DNA of 64,000 bases from Lepidonotus clava. Lineage: Eukaryota; Annelida; Polychaeta; Phyllodocida; Polynoidae. The translations under genes and the position numbers were made by a program. Where the stretch lies: the NCBI GenBank assembly GCA_936440205.1, contig OW387139.1:35924378-35988377 (forward strand), in the 5' to 3' direction. The notes below the pieces were generated by a model that saw nothing but the letters and a program-made list of their open reading frames with translations, did not search any database and was not told the DNA's origin. Positions within the stretch are counted from its first letter, which is position 1, and each line of letters starts with the position of its first letter. Below are positions 10,981 through 23,021 of this stretch, piece after piece.

Positions 10981-13900
10981 GTAACACTCAAACAATCATA
11001 CAGTGGAATTGCAGAGGCATCAGGGCCAACAGGGAAGATTTGGAGCTCCTCTGCACCGAAGTCCGACCTGTAGCCCTATGCTTGCAAGAAATAAAAACAA
11101 CAAACCATGACCACTTAAAAATGAAACAATACCATCATTACTCAAAAATTCCCGATGAACATGTCCCTGCCGGAGGAGTAGCCATAATGGCCGAAAGAAA
11201 CTTCCCTCAACAAGAGGTTTCCTTGGACACAACCCTCCAGGCAGTGGCTGTTCGAATAACAATAAACAAACCACTTACACTGTGCTCTGTCTGCATACCA
11301 CCAAGACAGAAAGTCACATATAATGATCTTGCAACACTGATCTCTCAGCTGCCTCCTCCGTTTCTAATCATGGGTGACCTCAATGCCCATAACCAGATAT
11401 GGGGGTCCCACAAAATAGACGTGAGAGGCAGAGCAATTGAAAGAATCATAGATCGAAAATCCCTCTGCTTGTTCAATACCAAAGTTCCAACATACCACCA
11501 TCCTGGAAGTGGAACTTACTCGTCCATTGATTTAACACTTTGTCACCATTCCATCTTTGCAGAGTTTCAATGGACAGTACATGAGGACTTATGTGGAAGC
11601 GACCACTTTCCCATCCTCCTGCAGACATCCAAGAAAAATGAAAATAGAGACAGGATCCCAGTGTGGAAGACACATAAAGCAGATTGGGATTGCTATCAAA
11701 ACCTCTGTAAAGTGTCCTTCCTACCCTGGGAACTGGCATGCGAGAAAGAAGATCCAGTGCAATACTTCACAGATACATTGCTAGAAGTAAGTGCGCTGTC
11801 TATACCAAAAACATCAAAACATCCTCCAAAAAAGTCTCGGCCATGGTATGATGATGAATGCCAAAAGGCTAGAAAGGAGAGAAAGAGAGCACTGAGAAAG
11901 TTTAATAGCAACATCAGCGCTGAAAATATGCATGCGTATTAACAAGCCCGTGCTAAAACAAAATTAACATATAAGACTGCTAAACGAGAGTCCTTCCGAA
12001 ACTTCATCAACTCTCTTTCCAGATCTACCCCAATGAGGAAAGTATGGAAAGTGGTGAAGAAGATGAATGGTCACTCTACCTCAACAGTCCACCAGTTGAA
12101 GGTCGGAAACGAAACAAAAGAAACCAAGGAGGAAATAGCAAACACCTTAGCTACATATTTCTCCAAAGTCTCCTCTGAGGAGAACTGTAGCGAAACTTTC
12201 CTCCGACACAAAAAGAAGAAGGAAGACACTGAACTTGACTTCACATCCACCAACAGGGAGATATACAACACCATCTTCTCCCTCGAGGAGCTGAAACACG
12301 CCCTCCATCAGTCAAAGTCTTCTTCTCCTGGACCTGACACTGTTCATTATGACATGCTGAAAAAACTGCCAGAAGAACAACTCAAACTACTACTAGAGTT
12401 GTACAACAACATATGGGTAAACGGAGATTATCCAAGCTCTTGGGCTGAAGCTACTGTGGTCCCTATCCTGAAAAATGGGAAAACCAAGAGTGATCCCCAG
12501 AGCTACAGACCTATTGCTATGACTAGCTGCCTTTCCAAAACCATGGAAAGAATGGTCAACAACAGGCTGACTTGGTATCTGGAATCTAATGATCTCCTAA
12601 ACACCTACCAGTCAGGTTTCCGCCAAGGGCGGAGCACAACCGATGACCTTGTTAGGCTTGAAAGCTACATAAGAGAAGGATTCGCCAACAAAGAACATGT
12701 GGTGGCTGTCTTTTTTGACCTCGAAAAGGTATACGACACGACATGGAAATATGGCATCTTACAGAATCTGCAGGAAATGGGACTGCGTGGCAGACTGCCC
12801 ACATTCGTTTCCAATTTCCTTGCCAACCGAACATTTAGCGTACGTCTTGGTACCAAACTGTCGCGGAGAGTCGACCAGGAAATGGGTGTACCCCAAGGCT
12901 GTGTCCTCTCTGTGACATTGTTTGGTGTACAAATTAACAGCATTACAAAGTCCCTGCAGAAAGACCTTAACTGCTGTCTCTATGTGGATGACTTTGTCAT
13001 ATGCTACCGATCGAGACAAATGACAACTATAGAAAGAAAACTACAACAGGCAGTGAATCTCCTTGACAGATGGAGTACTGAAAATGGTTTCAAGTTTTCC
13101 ACCAACAAAACTACATGTGTTCACTTCTGTCGTAGAAGGGGGTGTGTGGAAAATCCGGCACTCCGTCTCAAGGACACTGAACTGCCTGTAGGGGAGGAGG
13201 TGAAGTTCTTGGGAATGATCTATGACAAGATCCTATCCTTCAAACCTCACATTGAATATTTGAGGAGAAAATGCCTAAAGGCCATGAATCTCCTGAAAGT
13301 ACTGTCCAACACAGAATGGGGTGCTGACCGAGAGATCCTGCTGACCCTGTACAAAGCATACATCCAGTCAAGGCTGGATTATGGTTCTTTGATATACCAG
13401 TCAGCAGGGAAATCCTACTTGGACAGACTAAACCCCATCCAAAACCAGGGCCTACGAATATGTCTTGGCGCTTTCAGAACATCACCAGCCAAAAGCCTAC
13501 ACGTGGAGGGCAATGTTCCACCTTTACATTTAAGGAGGGAAAAATTGTCCTTACAATATGCAATAAAGGTCAAAGCTGACAAGAGAAACCCAACACACGA
13601 TACCATATTCCGCACACATAACAGCGAGTTGTTCCGGGTAAATCCAAGGGTGGCCAAGCCATTCTCTACCTCTGCTAAATCTGTGATCAGAGAAGCAGAG
13701 ATACCTTTGAACATCATCAGAGAAATAAGACCACCCAAGAACCCACCATGGTCCCAGAGTAAACCTGTGGTCATCCTGGAACTATGCAATAACAAGAAGA
13801 ACGAAACCAACCCCTCTGCTTTCAGGAACGAATATGGAGCCCTGAAAGACCAATACAGTGATCATTTCCCCATCTTCACTGATGGCTCCAAGGAAGGAAA

Positions 13901-14642
13901 TAGAGTGGGTTATGCAGTACATACAGAGTATGGGGACCTGACGGGTGCCCTTCACGGCCAAGCCAGCATTTTTACTGCTGAAGCACGTGCTCTGGCGCGT
14001 GCACTAGACTGGATCAAAGTATCAGGACACAGAAAGTTTATCATCTTCTCAGACTCAAAGTCCTGTTTACAAACTATAATCCAGCAAAGTCACACCAACC
14101 TGAAATCGGTTGGCAAAGAAGTGATTTTCTGCTGGCTACCTAGCCACATTGGAATCTCTGGTAATGAAAAGGCAGACCAAGCAGCCAAGGGGGCCTTGGC
14201 CCTAGATCCTGAGGTTGCTAGAATCCCACACACAGACTTACTGCCACTAAGCAAAACACATTTGCGGTCTGAGTGGCAAAGCGACTGGAACAAACAGGAG
14301 AACAATCTTCTACACTCTGTCCAACCCAAATTAGAAGAGAAAAGTGATAAAAGCAAAAGAGAGTGCCTTACAAGGTCAGAACAGGTGAAACTGGCCCGTC
14401 TTCGGATGGGCCACACCAGGCTGACACATGAACACCTGTTGAAAGGTGAAGGTGCTCCTATTTGTCAACAGTGTAACACCAAACTAACGGTGGAGCACAT
14501 CATATTGAAGTGTAAGAAGACGGATGATAGTCGCAAGCGGCATCTCCAAAACAGAACATCGATGAAGGACGTGTTTAACAACAACGGAAGTAAAAAGATC
14601 CTGCAATTCCTTCGAGAATGCCAACTGATAGATAAAATCTAA
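10977..14642 (+). pseudogene. LINE-A ORF2: endonuclease-RT-RNase H polyprotein (one stop)
   Basis: One frame runs 1,221 codons with a single TAA at 11940-11942. Residues 1-235 form an APE-like endonuclease: QWNCRGI, LQEIKT, IMGDLNAHNQIWGS, SSIDLTL and SDHFPILL. The reverse transcriptase follows, with RPIAMTSCLSKTMERMV, GFRQGRSTTDDL, FFDLEKVYDTTW, GVPQGCVLSV and the catalytic YVDD near residue 668. RNase H (from about residue 965) has FTDGS, EARALARAL, FSDS and GNEKADQ, giving D-E-D-D. The last part has CQQCNTKLTVEHIILKC (C-x2-C...H...C). Compared with the 8.4-kb copy, 12 residues are deleted in RNase H after FSDSKSCLQT. The product nicks target DNA and copies the element RNA into it. Confidence 0.9.
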
Positions 14643-14935
14643 GAAAGGATCCAAGAGTCTGGGATCCAGGGGCCACCCTGTGCTCCCGACAGGGTCATCA
14701 AAGGCCGGGTGTGTAGTGTCCTTTCTATGGGACATTGCACACTAAAGACCCCTTGCCACTCTTCGCAACGAGTAGGGTATCGCACCCGGTGGCGGGTTTC
14801 TCCTAAACCATATCATATATTTGGTCACCGCCCTTGTGGCGTAAAATAAGCTGAAAAGTATTACCTTGTGCAGTCTGGAAAGAACCCATAAGGGTTGGCC
14901 GGACGTTAAACTACCCCAACAAACAAACAAACAAT

Positions 14936-15439
14936 ATTACCCAGATTCCTATGTATAATCATTGCTACTAAGAAACCCAAGGTAAATGTGTATTATTTGA
15001 TGCATATTATAATGCATTTTACATATTTGTTAGTTATGAATACCACATGCCATTCCTGTATATGTACGGTGATGCATTTTCTTCACAATGAATAATCAGA
15101 CAAAAATCATTAGAAATTGCTGAAATAATAATATATTTATGGATTATTTTTTATGCCAAATATTGTTTTTTTTTAAACATTAAAGAGAAAATTACAAAGA
15201 CATAGAAAAAAAAAAGTTATTAAAAGAATTGTATTATGAAAATCATTTCCCTTCATCAAAAATGCCAAAAAACAGCACATTTTACGCTGTAAATGTTAAA
15301 ATATTGAAGATAGAGGTATTAAACTAGGGTTCCCATGAAAGATCTCCTTGAGGTGCAATGATATTTAGTGAAATATTCATTTGTTTATTGTAATTTGTCG
15401 ACTTTTCATAAAAAATTGTGAAATATAGCCCTGTGGCCC
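14936..15439. other. AT-rich non-coding interval
   Basis: AT-rich sequence with several A- and T-runs. No exon, TIR pair or tandem repeat could be supported. It separates the LINE-A array from the minisatellite region. Confidence 0.4.
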
Positions 15440-17003
15440 CAATTCGTGAGAATCAACCATATATGTATAGGGTCTATCATGCCACTGGGAGTTACACATA
15501 GGCTCTATGGTGCCACTAGGAATTATACATAGGCCTTTAGGCTCTATGGTTCCACTAAAAGGCATATAGGCTATATGGTGCCACTAGTGGGCCACTAGTG
15601 GGACTATAGGCTCTATGGTGCCACTAATGGGTCTATAGGCTCTATGGTGCCACTTAAAAATAAACATATGTATAGGGTCTATCATGCCACTGGGAGTTAC
15701 ACATAGGCTCTATGGTGCCACTAGGAATTATACATAGGCCTTTAGGCTCTATGGTGCCACTAGTGGGCCTATAGGCTCTATGGTGCCACTAATGGGCCTA
15801 TAGGCTCTATGGTGCCACCAAGAGGTATACATAGGAACCATAGAGCCTATAGGCTTATGTATTACTATTAGTTGTGCCATAGAGCCTATAGGCCTACATA
15901 TACCTCTCGGTGGCACCATAGACCCTATAGGCCTATTAGTGGCCTATTATATCACTACATGTTCCCCTGCCTTGTCCATGCCATACAAAAATTAGTGTTC
16001 AGAATGCTCAGTAGGTGGCAGGAGCAATGGGTGCTGTCAGGCCACTAGAGCATGTGGATAGATTCTACCATGCCAGTGTGGAGGTAACAGTTACTGGAGC
16101 TACATTGACAAAAATGAGGTATTTCATCCTATAGGCTCTATGGTGCCACTTATATGTATGTCTGTATAGTTCTAGGCCTAAAGGCTCTATGGTGCCAGTA
16201 ACAGGTACTTGGCCTTATGGGCTCTATGGTGCCAGTAATAGGCATGTCTTTATAGGCCTAAGCATATAAGCTATATGGTGCCACTAAGAGGTATACATAT
16301 ATATATGGGCTCCATAATGTCACTTGGAGCTATGTGCAATCATATATGCTCTGTGGTGCCCCTAATAGGTATGTCTACATAGACCTAGGCCTATAGGCTC
16401 TATGGTGCCACTAAAAGGTACTTAGGCATATAGGCTCTATGGTGCGACTAATACATATATCTGCATAGGCGTGGACTTAAAGGTTCTATGGTGCCACTAA
16501 GACATATATATAGATAGGCTCTATGTATACCTCCTTGTGGCACCATAGAGCCTACAGTCCTATGTACACCTCTTATTGGCACCATAGAGCATATAGGCCT
16601 ATCTATACCTCTAAGTGCCATGACAGGCCCTATATGCCGATGTATACCTCCTATTATGGTACCACAGAGCTTACAGTCTTATGTAGAGCCTATATACCTC
16701 TAGGTGGCATGACAGGGCCCATATGTCTTTTATACCTCCTATGGTGGCATACCTCCTATAGTGGCACCACAGAGCCTACAGTCCTATATGCCTTTTATAC
16801 CTCCTATGGTGGCATACCTCCTATAGTGGCACCATATAGCCTACAGTCCTATGTACTCCTCTTAGTGGCACCATAGAGCATATAGGCCTATGTATACCTC
16901 TAACTTGCATGACAGGGCCTATATGCTGATGTATACCTCCTATTATTTCACCCCCGATACGTAGTGTCCTATCTTTTAACACTGAGGACCACCTGCGAGT
17001 CAG

Positions 17004-17034
17004 CCAGGGCAATACAACGTTTGTATCGCCCTGG
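17004..17034. repeat. Short palindrome around CCAGGGC
   Basis: CCAGGGCAATACAA pairs with TTGTATCGCCCTGG at the right, leaving a very short loop. It lies in the non-repeat block inside the minisatellite, 150 bases before a much longer hairpin. Confidence 0.6.
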
Positions 17035-17184
17035 TGTGACGTCACGAAATCCGCATCGCCCGGCGTTGACATAATAGGTAAACAAACGTAAACAACTACG
17101 CATGAAAAAGGCATAATGCATGCATAATTTCTCTCCAAAACGCATAATCAGTAAACAAATATGTAAGAAGAGGTGAAATAAATT

Positions 17185-17344
17185 CGATACTGACCTTGCC
17201 TGGGATCCTGAGCCTTGTATTTGGTCTTGGGGTTGTGTTCGCCGAGGGGCCGCTCTCGGGCCTTGCGGCCCTCTAGCGGTCCCTCGGCGAACACAACCCC
17301 TCAACCAAATACGGCGGCCAGGATCCCAGACAAGGTCAGTATCG
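17185..17344. repeat. 160-bp near-perfect hairpin (foldback element)
   Basis: The left arm starts CGATACTGACCTTGCCTGGG and runs to GGTTGTGTTCGCCGAGGG; the right arm is its complement, from CCCTCGGCGAACACAACC to GACAAGGTCAGTATCG, with a few mismatches. The ~30-base GC-rich loop can itself fold (CCGCT / AGCGG). The minisatellite resumes right after it. It looks like a foldback MITE; no target duplication was recognised. Confidence 0.75.
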
Positions 17345-17883
17345 ACTTATTATGGCACCACAGAGCCTATAGGCCTATACATAACTTCTAGTGGCATGAT
17401 AGAGCCCATATACCTCCTATAGTGGCATCATAGAGCCTATAGGCCTATGTATACCTCTAAGTGGCATCATAGGGCCTATTTTTTATTTATTTATTTTTAT
17501 TTTTTATTTCGCAAAAAAGCAGTTAGACAATTCTCAACGCTAAGCATATGCCTATATATACCTCCTATAGTGGCACCATAGAGCCTACAGTCCTATGTAC
17601 ACCTCTAAGTGGCACCATAGAGCGTATAGGCCTATGTATACCTCTAAGTATATGCCTATGTATGCCTTCTATAGTGGCACTGATACTTATGTATCATTTC
17701 GTGTTTTGATTTTTTCATTTTATTTAAATTTGGCTCAATAATCTTGGGTTTGATATCATTTTTTTACAACTTGGATCATAAAAAGTGTGAAATGCATTAT
17801 CTATTTCACTTGTTAAAGTTAAAAACAGATAGACAAATCTCTTCTGGATACTGTTTGAACTACTGTTTACTTTGTACTTTCAG

Positions 17884-20800
17884 ACCCTCACTACGTGTGT
17901 GTTGTTTGTGTGCTGTCTGAAACTCTTCATTCTCTGAGAAACTGCCCTGGACAACGTATTGATCCAACACGCTTGATCCATCTTTGTCTTGGTAATATAA
18001 GTTCACATTTTTACCACTCATGGGAAATGGTGACCTTATGCATATTGTTTCAATATGGTATTTAAGATGGGTCCACACTAAACCCCCCAAAACAAGGTTT
18101 GTCATTTGCCAGACTGACTCCTGATCTCAAAATTACCTTTCATTAGTTGAGTGCAGGCTATGCTCACTCAGTGAGGACTTGGTTTTACAATCCTACATTT
18201 CAAACTATGCAAACTGTTTTGGAAGAAATGCCGGATATCCCACTTGGCTACCACATGAAATAACTGCTCACCATTTCCATTCGAAAATTGTTGTATTGTA
18301 TTGTAATATTGTTATTGCCATTCAATGCCAGTTCTTATTATTGGGGACTCCCTTCATTTTCTCTTTGAATGTCTGGACATTTGTCATTATTGTTCCCAGG
18401 GATAATCTTACTTAGGATATAAGGGGAAAGGAAAAGATTATGATGTGACTGTTCTGCAAATAATGGGCCTATTAAGGATTGACACTGGGTGTTGATGCGT
18501 GATTCCCGGTACCTCCAGTTTTCAGTCATTATGTTGCAAAATTTTAGCTGGACATCCACATATTGTACAATATATAATAGTTGAATATATGGTCTATCAT
18601 GCAATATAAAATATGTAACAATCAAATGTTTAGGCACTGTTATATTAAGTCGAAAATAGTAAAATTCATTTTTTTGCTAACATTTTTTGAAAAAGGATAT
18701 CTCTGTAACCACTAAACATAAGGAGCTGAAATTATGTATGCTGCTCATGGGACTCATGTCGAGGGAAGGGTGTCTCAGATTCTTCATTTAGGTCTTAGTT
18801 CTTATTTTATGTCATGTAGAGAAAAAATGTAGAAAAAATGTCTATAAAGTTACCTGTTTTTTCACATAAAATGAAAACTAAGGCCTCAATTAATAATTTG
18901 AGACACCCTTCTTTGGAGAAGAATGTTAAGAACATGTGTTAAAAATCTAAGTATGATTGTTTTTGTAGTTATTGAGATATCGATGTTCAAAAAAATAAAT
19001 TGAAAAAATCAGTTTTAAATTCACAATTTCTTTAATTTCCAACTAAAAATGCGCATTGCTATACCATTAGATGGGGATAAAAATTAGCTTTCATTTGATG
19101 TATAATATGGTGCTATAGCTAACATATATGCAATTTTATCTTCAAAAATGCAAGTGGTGGCTCAACCTCCAGTGTCAATCCTTAACATACACTTTAATAC
19201 ATCTATTTTTGTGTGGTGTAGATTAAATTTGAACATTTTCGAAAGTATTACTTATTGTTGCCATGGTAACCAAAATGTTAATTAAAGACAAAACATAAAA
19301 GTACTGCTTAGAAGAAGCATTTCGTTTTCATGGAAACCAGTTCAGGTTTAATTCATTTGAGGTTGTATTTCAGTTGTTCAAATGGCAACAGGAATGGGGT
19401 AATTTTTCATCTTATTAATCACATCCTATTAATCACATCTTATCAATCACATCTTATTAATCACATACAGCAATATATATTACACAGAAATATTCAGCAA
19501 TTTGACTAATACAAATGATACATGAAAGGTAAAGTATAAGTTCTTACTGGTTCAATCATCTACAAAAGGTAAACATATTCGCTCTCCTTTTCCAGAGAAC
19601 ATAACATTTTAAGTTGAACATGCAGTTGAAAGGTCATACATTGGCAATGTTTACTTTCAGCACTTGACAAAGATTACCATAGAGGCCAATTTGGTGATCC
19701 AAAGTTGGTTCTGCTCAAGATGATACAAGCAGGATATCAAGCTCTGGCCAGGTAATGCCTTTATGACATCAACAATGAAATGATTGATAGAGAAATAATA
19801 ATTGGACAAAGTGGACACCAATTTACTTTACTTTTTTTTTTTTTAAATCCTTTTATTTATACTGGAATAATACATTCGGCTATAGCCGATTTTCAATGCC
19901 ATCCAGTTACATCTAGATTCAGTGTATTCAAAATATTTCAGTAGATGTGGGATTCTGAGAAATTCAACATAATAACTATCACAAATATATACAAGACTAT
20001 AATACAGGTATACAAAACATACAATAAGCATGTCACAATGAAGCCAAACTTCCACAAGTCAAATTACAATATCATTGTTACAGAGATTAGAAGACAGTGT
20101 AAAATAGCATCTCAATATTGCACGCTTCCGGAGTACAGGGTTAAGGGATGATGGATTTTAACCAGTTCTTTCTGTTTAAGGATAGAGTAGGGAGATGAGC
20201 ACCTCGTTTTTGTTGTTCACACTTAAAGACTCACAACTCTCTTCATATCTGAGACATCTTGACATATCATATACCAAAAAATGGCTGCTTTTCATATCTA
20301 TCTTGCCGTATGATTAATATAATTATTGATTGATAAGTTAGTAAGAAATACGACTTCAAAGTTCAAATTCAAATTTTTCTACTTGTATTTTTTGAACAAG
20401 GATTTCTTACTTTATAATGAAATAACAGCAATGAAACTTTTCAAATGTGTTAAAAACATTCCTCTTGAGGGAAGTGTGTCTCAGAATTTTGATTTAGGGC
20501 CTGGTTAATTTTTTATTGAATGTAGAAAAAAAATATTCATTTTTTTTCAACATTTTTTACATTTTACACCATAAAAAATAAACAAAGCCTTAAATCCAAA
20601 TTCTGGGACACGCTTCCCTCAAGAGGAATGTTTTTAACATACTTGAGAAGTTTTATAACCATTGTGCCAATGGTAAATAAGAAATCCGTGTTCAAAAAAT
20701 AAAATTAAAAAAATCAGTTTTGTACATTCTTTAACTTATTTCAAGACTAAAATATTGTGCAACTAAACAAAATGTAATATCATTAGATAGCTTAGTTATT

Positions 20801-22986
20801 CAGCTTTAATATGATATATAATATGTCTAAATTGAGAAAGAAATGCCAGAGTTATAAACAAACACGCACAACTGTTGCAAATGGAAAGCTGATCACCCTA
20901 CTCTAACCTTAATTTAAATTTACTGTATGAGTCAATGTTTCTTATTTCTGCATCTAATTTGTTCCAGTATGAAGCAGTTTTGGAATATGCACTATATTCA
21001 AAAATTCTATTATTTGCTTTAAAAGTTTTTAGTATAGGTGCATCATGTAGCCTCGTTTGTCGTTGTATTGGAGCAACATATTCTTGATATTGGGTTCTTT
21101 TGTAAGCATAATTTTGAATATGTACAGTTCTTCTATCAGTAAGTAATGGTATTGTAGGGCTAGGGTATTTATCCTATGATGAGATTTTGTGCAAATCTTT
21201 AAAGCCCTATTTTGTAGTTTCTGGAGTTTATCTAAATCCATAGCATTAACGTCTGAATATAAGATGTCACCCTGATCGAAGTATGGTAGGATTTTAGTTT
21301 TATAAACCTTAAGAGCTGCATCTTCAGTCAAGAAATGTCGCACCTTAGATAATAAATAGATTTTGTGTGATATTAGGCCCGAAATATGTTTCACATGACT
21401 ATTAAATGTTAGTTTGCTATGAAGTATTATGCCAAGATATTTATATTCTCTAACAAAATTTATATCAGACTGATGCAGCACTAAGTTATGAATGTAGAGA
21501 TTTTCAGTGAAACGTTTCATTCCAAATACCAATGATTTTGTCTTTCCTATGTTTACTGACAATTTATTTCTGGTAAAGGAAGGGTCCTGGGCAACCACGT
21601 TTCTACTTAAGGAATATTCCCAAAAGACGCCACTGTGATGCCAATTGGTCCTATAATGAGCCAAGTATTGCTATCCAAGAAATGAAATTGATATTTTTTA
21701 TCATTGATATACTAGATATGGCATATCTAGACTGATTATCTATGATTCCACACAAAAAAATCATGTCTCTATCTTTTTTCCCCATATTTTTTGCAATTTT
21801 AAGGAATTTTGATATGTATCTCTCAGGCATCAGGCGTCTAGGCCTGGTGATGCCTCAGAGATACAGGAGTCTAGGCCTGGTGATGCCTGAGAGATACTGG
21901 CGTCCTTAAAGGGTTAAAGAACTAAACCTCAATACTTCTATCAACATTTTTTATACCAATAGTTGGATTTAGAATTAAATCTGAACGTTATGGTAGATTG
22001 TTTTCATTTTTTAAAGGTTGAATCCTGAAGTGCTGTTGTTCAAGAGTGAGCGCCCTTATACCATTGCTTGGGATACCTTCAAGTGGCAATTTGTTCGCAA
22101 TGTAAGTCATATTTAAGCATAGTATTAGTGAATGCAGAGCTTGACAAATCGTTTTAACGTGGTTGTCCGTCGGGCAACCATAGATCTTCACTTGGTTGCC
22201 TGGAGCTAAAGTATGGTAGTCCAGGAATTTTCTGTTAGCCAGAAGTTAAGTTTATGATGCTTAGAATGTGGCAAAATCAAAAGCCTGTATTTAAAATGAA
22301 TGATTTAATATGAAATGCATTTTAAAATATTTTGGAAGATAAAACGTGGTTGCCCGTCAGGCAACTAGCCCCTTCAACCTGGTTGCCCAGGATCCTTTTC
22401 TGGTTGTCCCGGGCGTCCGGGCACCCGATTTGTCAAGCCCTGGAATGTATATGGTTACATTTCTACCCTGAAGGGGAAAAACCTAGGATACAATTTTGTT
22501 ATCAGAGGAATTGTCACGTAATTACTTGTTGGGGATAGCTAAAAATTAATGATCATCAGTGTAACAGTATCTAATTAATGGATGAGATGATCAGATTAAC
22601 TTTTATATATATATATACATATTTATTTTGAATCTGAATTTAAGAACTGCCTGGCAGTCACTTCTTGGGCAGAGAATTCATCAACTTATATTTACATTAG
22701 ATGTCATCATTTCAGATAATTAATAGATATTAAATTATTGTTTATAAAGATAAAATAACAAACTGAAACTTTTACCCTCCCCCTACATAAATTCTCTTTC
22801 AGCTGTCTGTACTCTTTGCAATACAGAGGGAATATCAAAGACTGAGGCTGATATTCTCCATCTTCCATACAGAGTACGTAATTTTCTGTGATTATTTTCT
22901 GAGATTTTTCTCACACTAATAGTTGAAATCATTAGTATTCCCTTACTTACATTACTGTGATCATTGATTACCCTCTCATAATAATT

Positions 22987-23021
<35 letters not shown>

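Larger units (their letters stand above)
9927..14934 (+). mobile_element. LINE-A, nearly complete RNase H-bearing LINE (I-like)
   Basis: The element holds ORF1 (nucleic-acid-binding, gag-like), ORF2 (endonuclease, reverse transcriptase, RNase H, C-terminal finger), a 3' UTR of about 290 bases and a CAAA tail. RNase H after the reverse transcriptase is the mark of the I group of non-LTR retrotransposons. The 5' end is missing: ORF1 opens mid-protein at the junction with another LINE-A piece. Two in-frame stops and one 36-base deletion are seen, so this copy is inactive, but near identity among the local copies suggests recent activity in this genome. Confidence 0.9.
15440..17700. repeat. Degenerate CATAGAGCC minisatellite, mixed orientation
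   Basis: A core of about 17 bases, GGCTCTATGGTGCCACT, recurs dozens of times with spacers of variable length. From 15440 to 15835 and 16125 to 16500 it reads in this sense; from about 15840 to 15935 and 16530 to 17690 it reads as the complement, AGTGGCACCATAGAGCC. Spacers are built from CCTATAGG and TATGTATACCTC words. The array is broken by a non-repeat block at 15940-16130 and by one at 16945-17350. The same core builds the clean 29-bp array at 33104-33788. Confidence 0.9.

Noticed and set aside
16523-16876. 117-codon frame rich in Tyr, Thr and Ser
   Set aside because: It is a translation of the degenerate minisatellite.
22332-22538. Short frame in the USP-gene intron as a missing exon
   Set aside because: It lies largely within the MITE at 22138-22440 and lacks splice sites that would restore phase.
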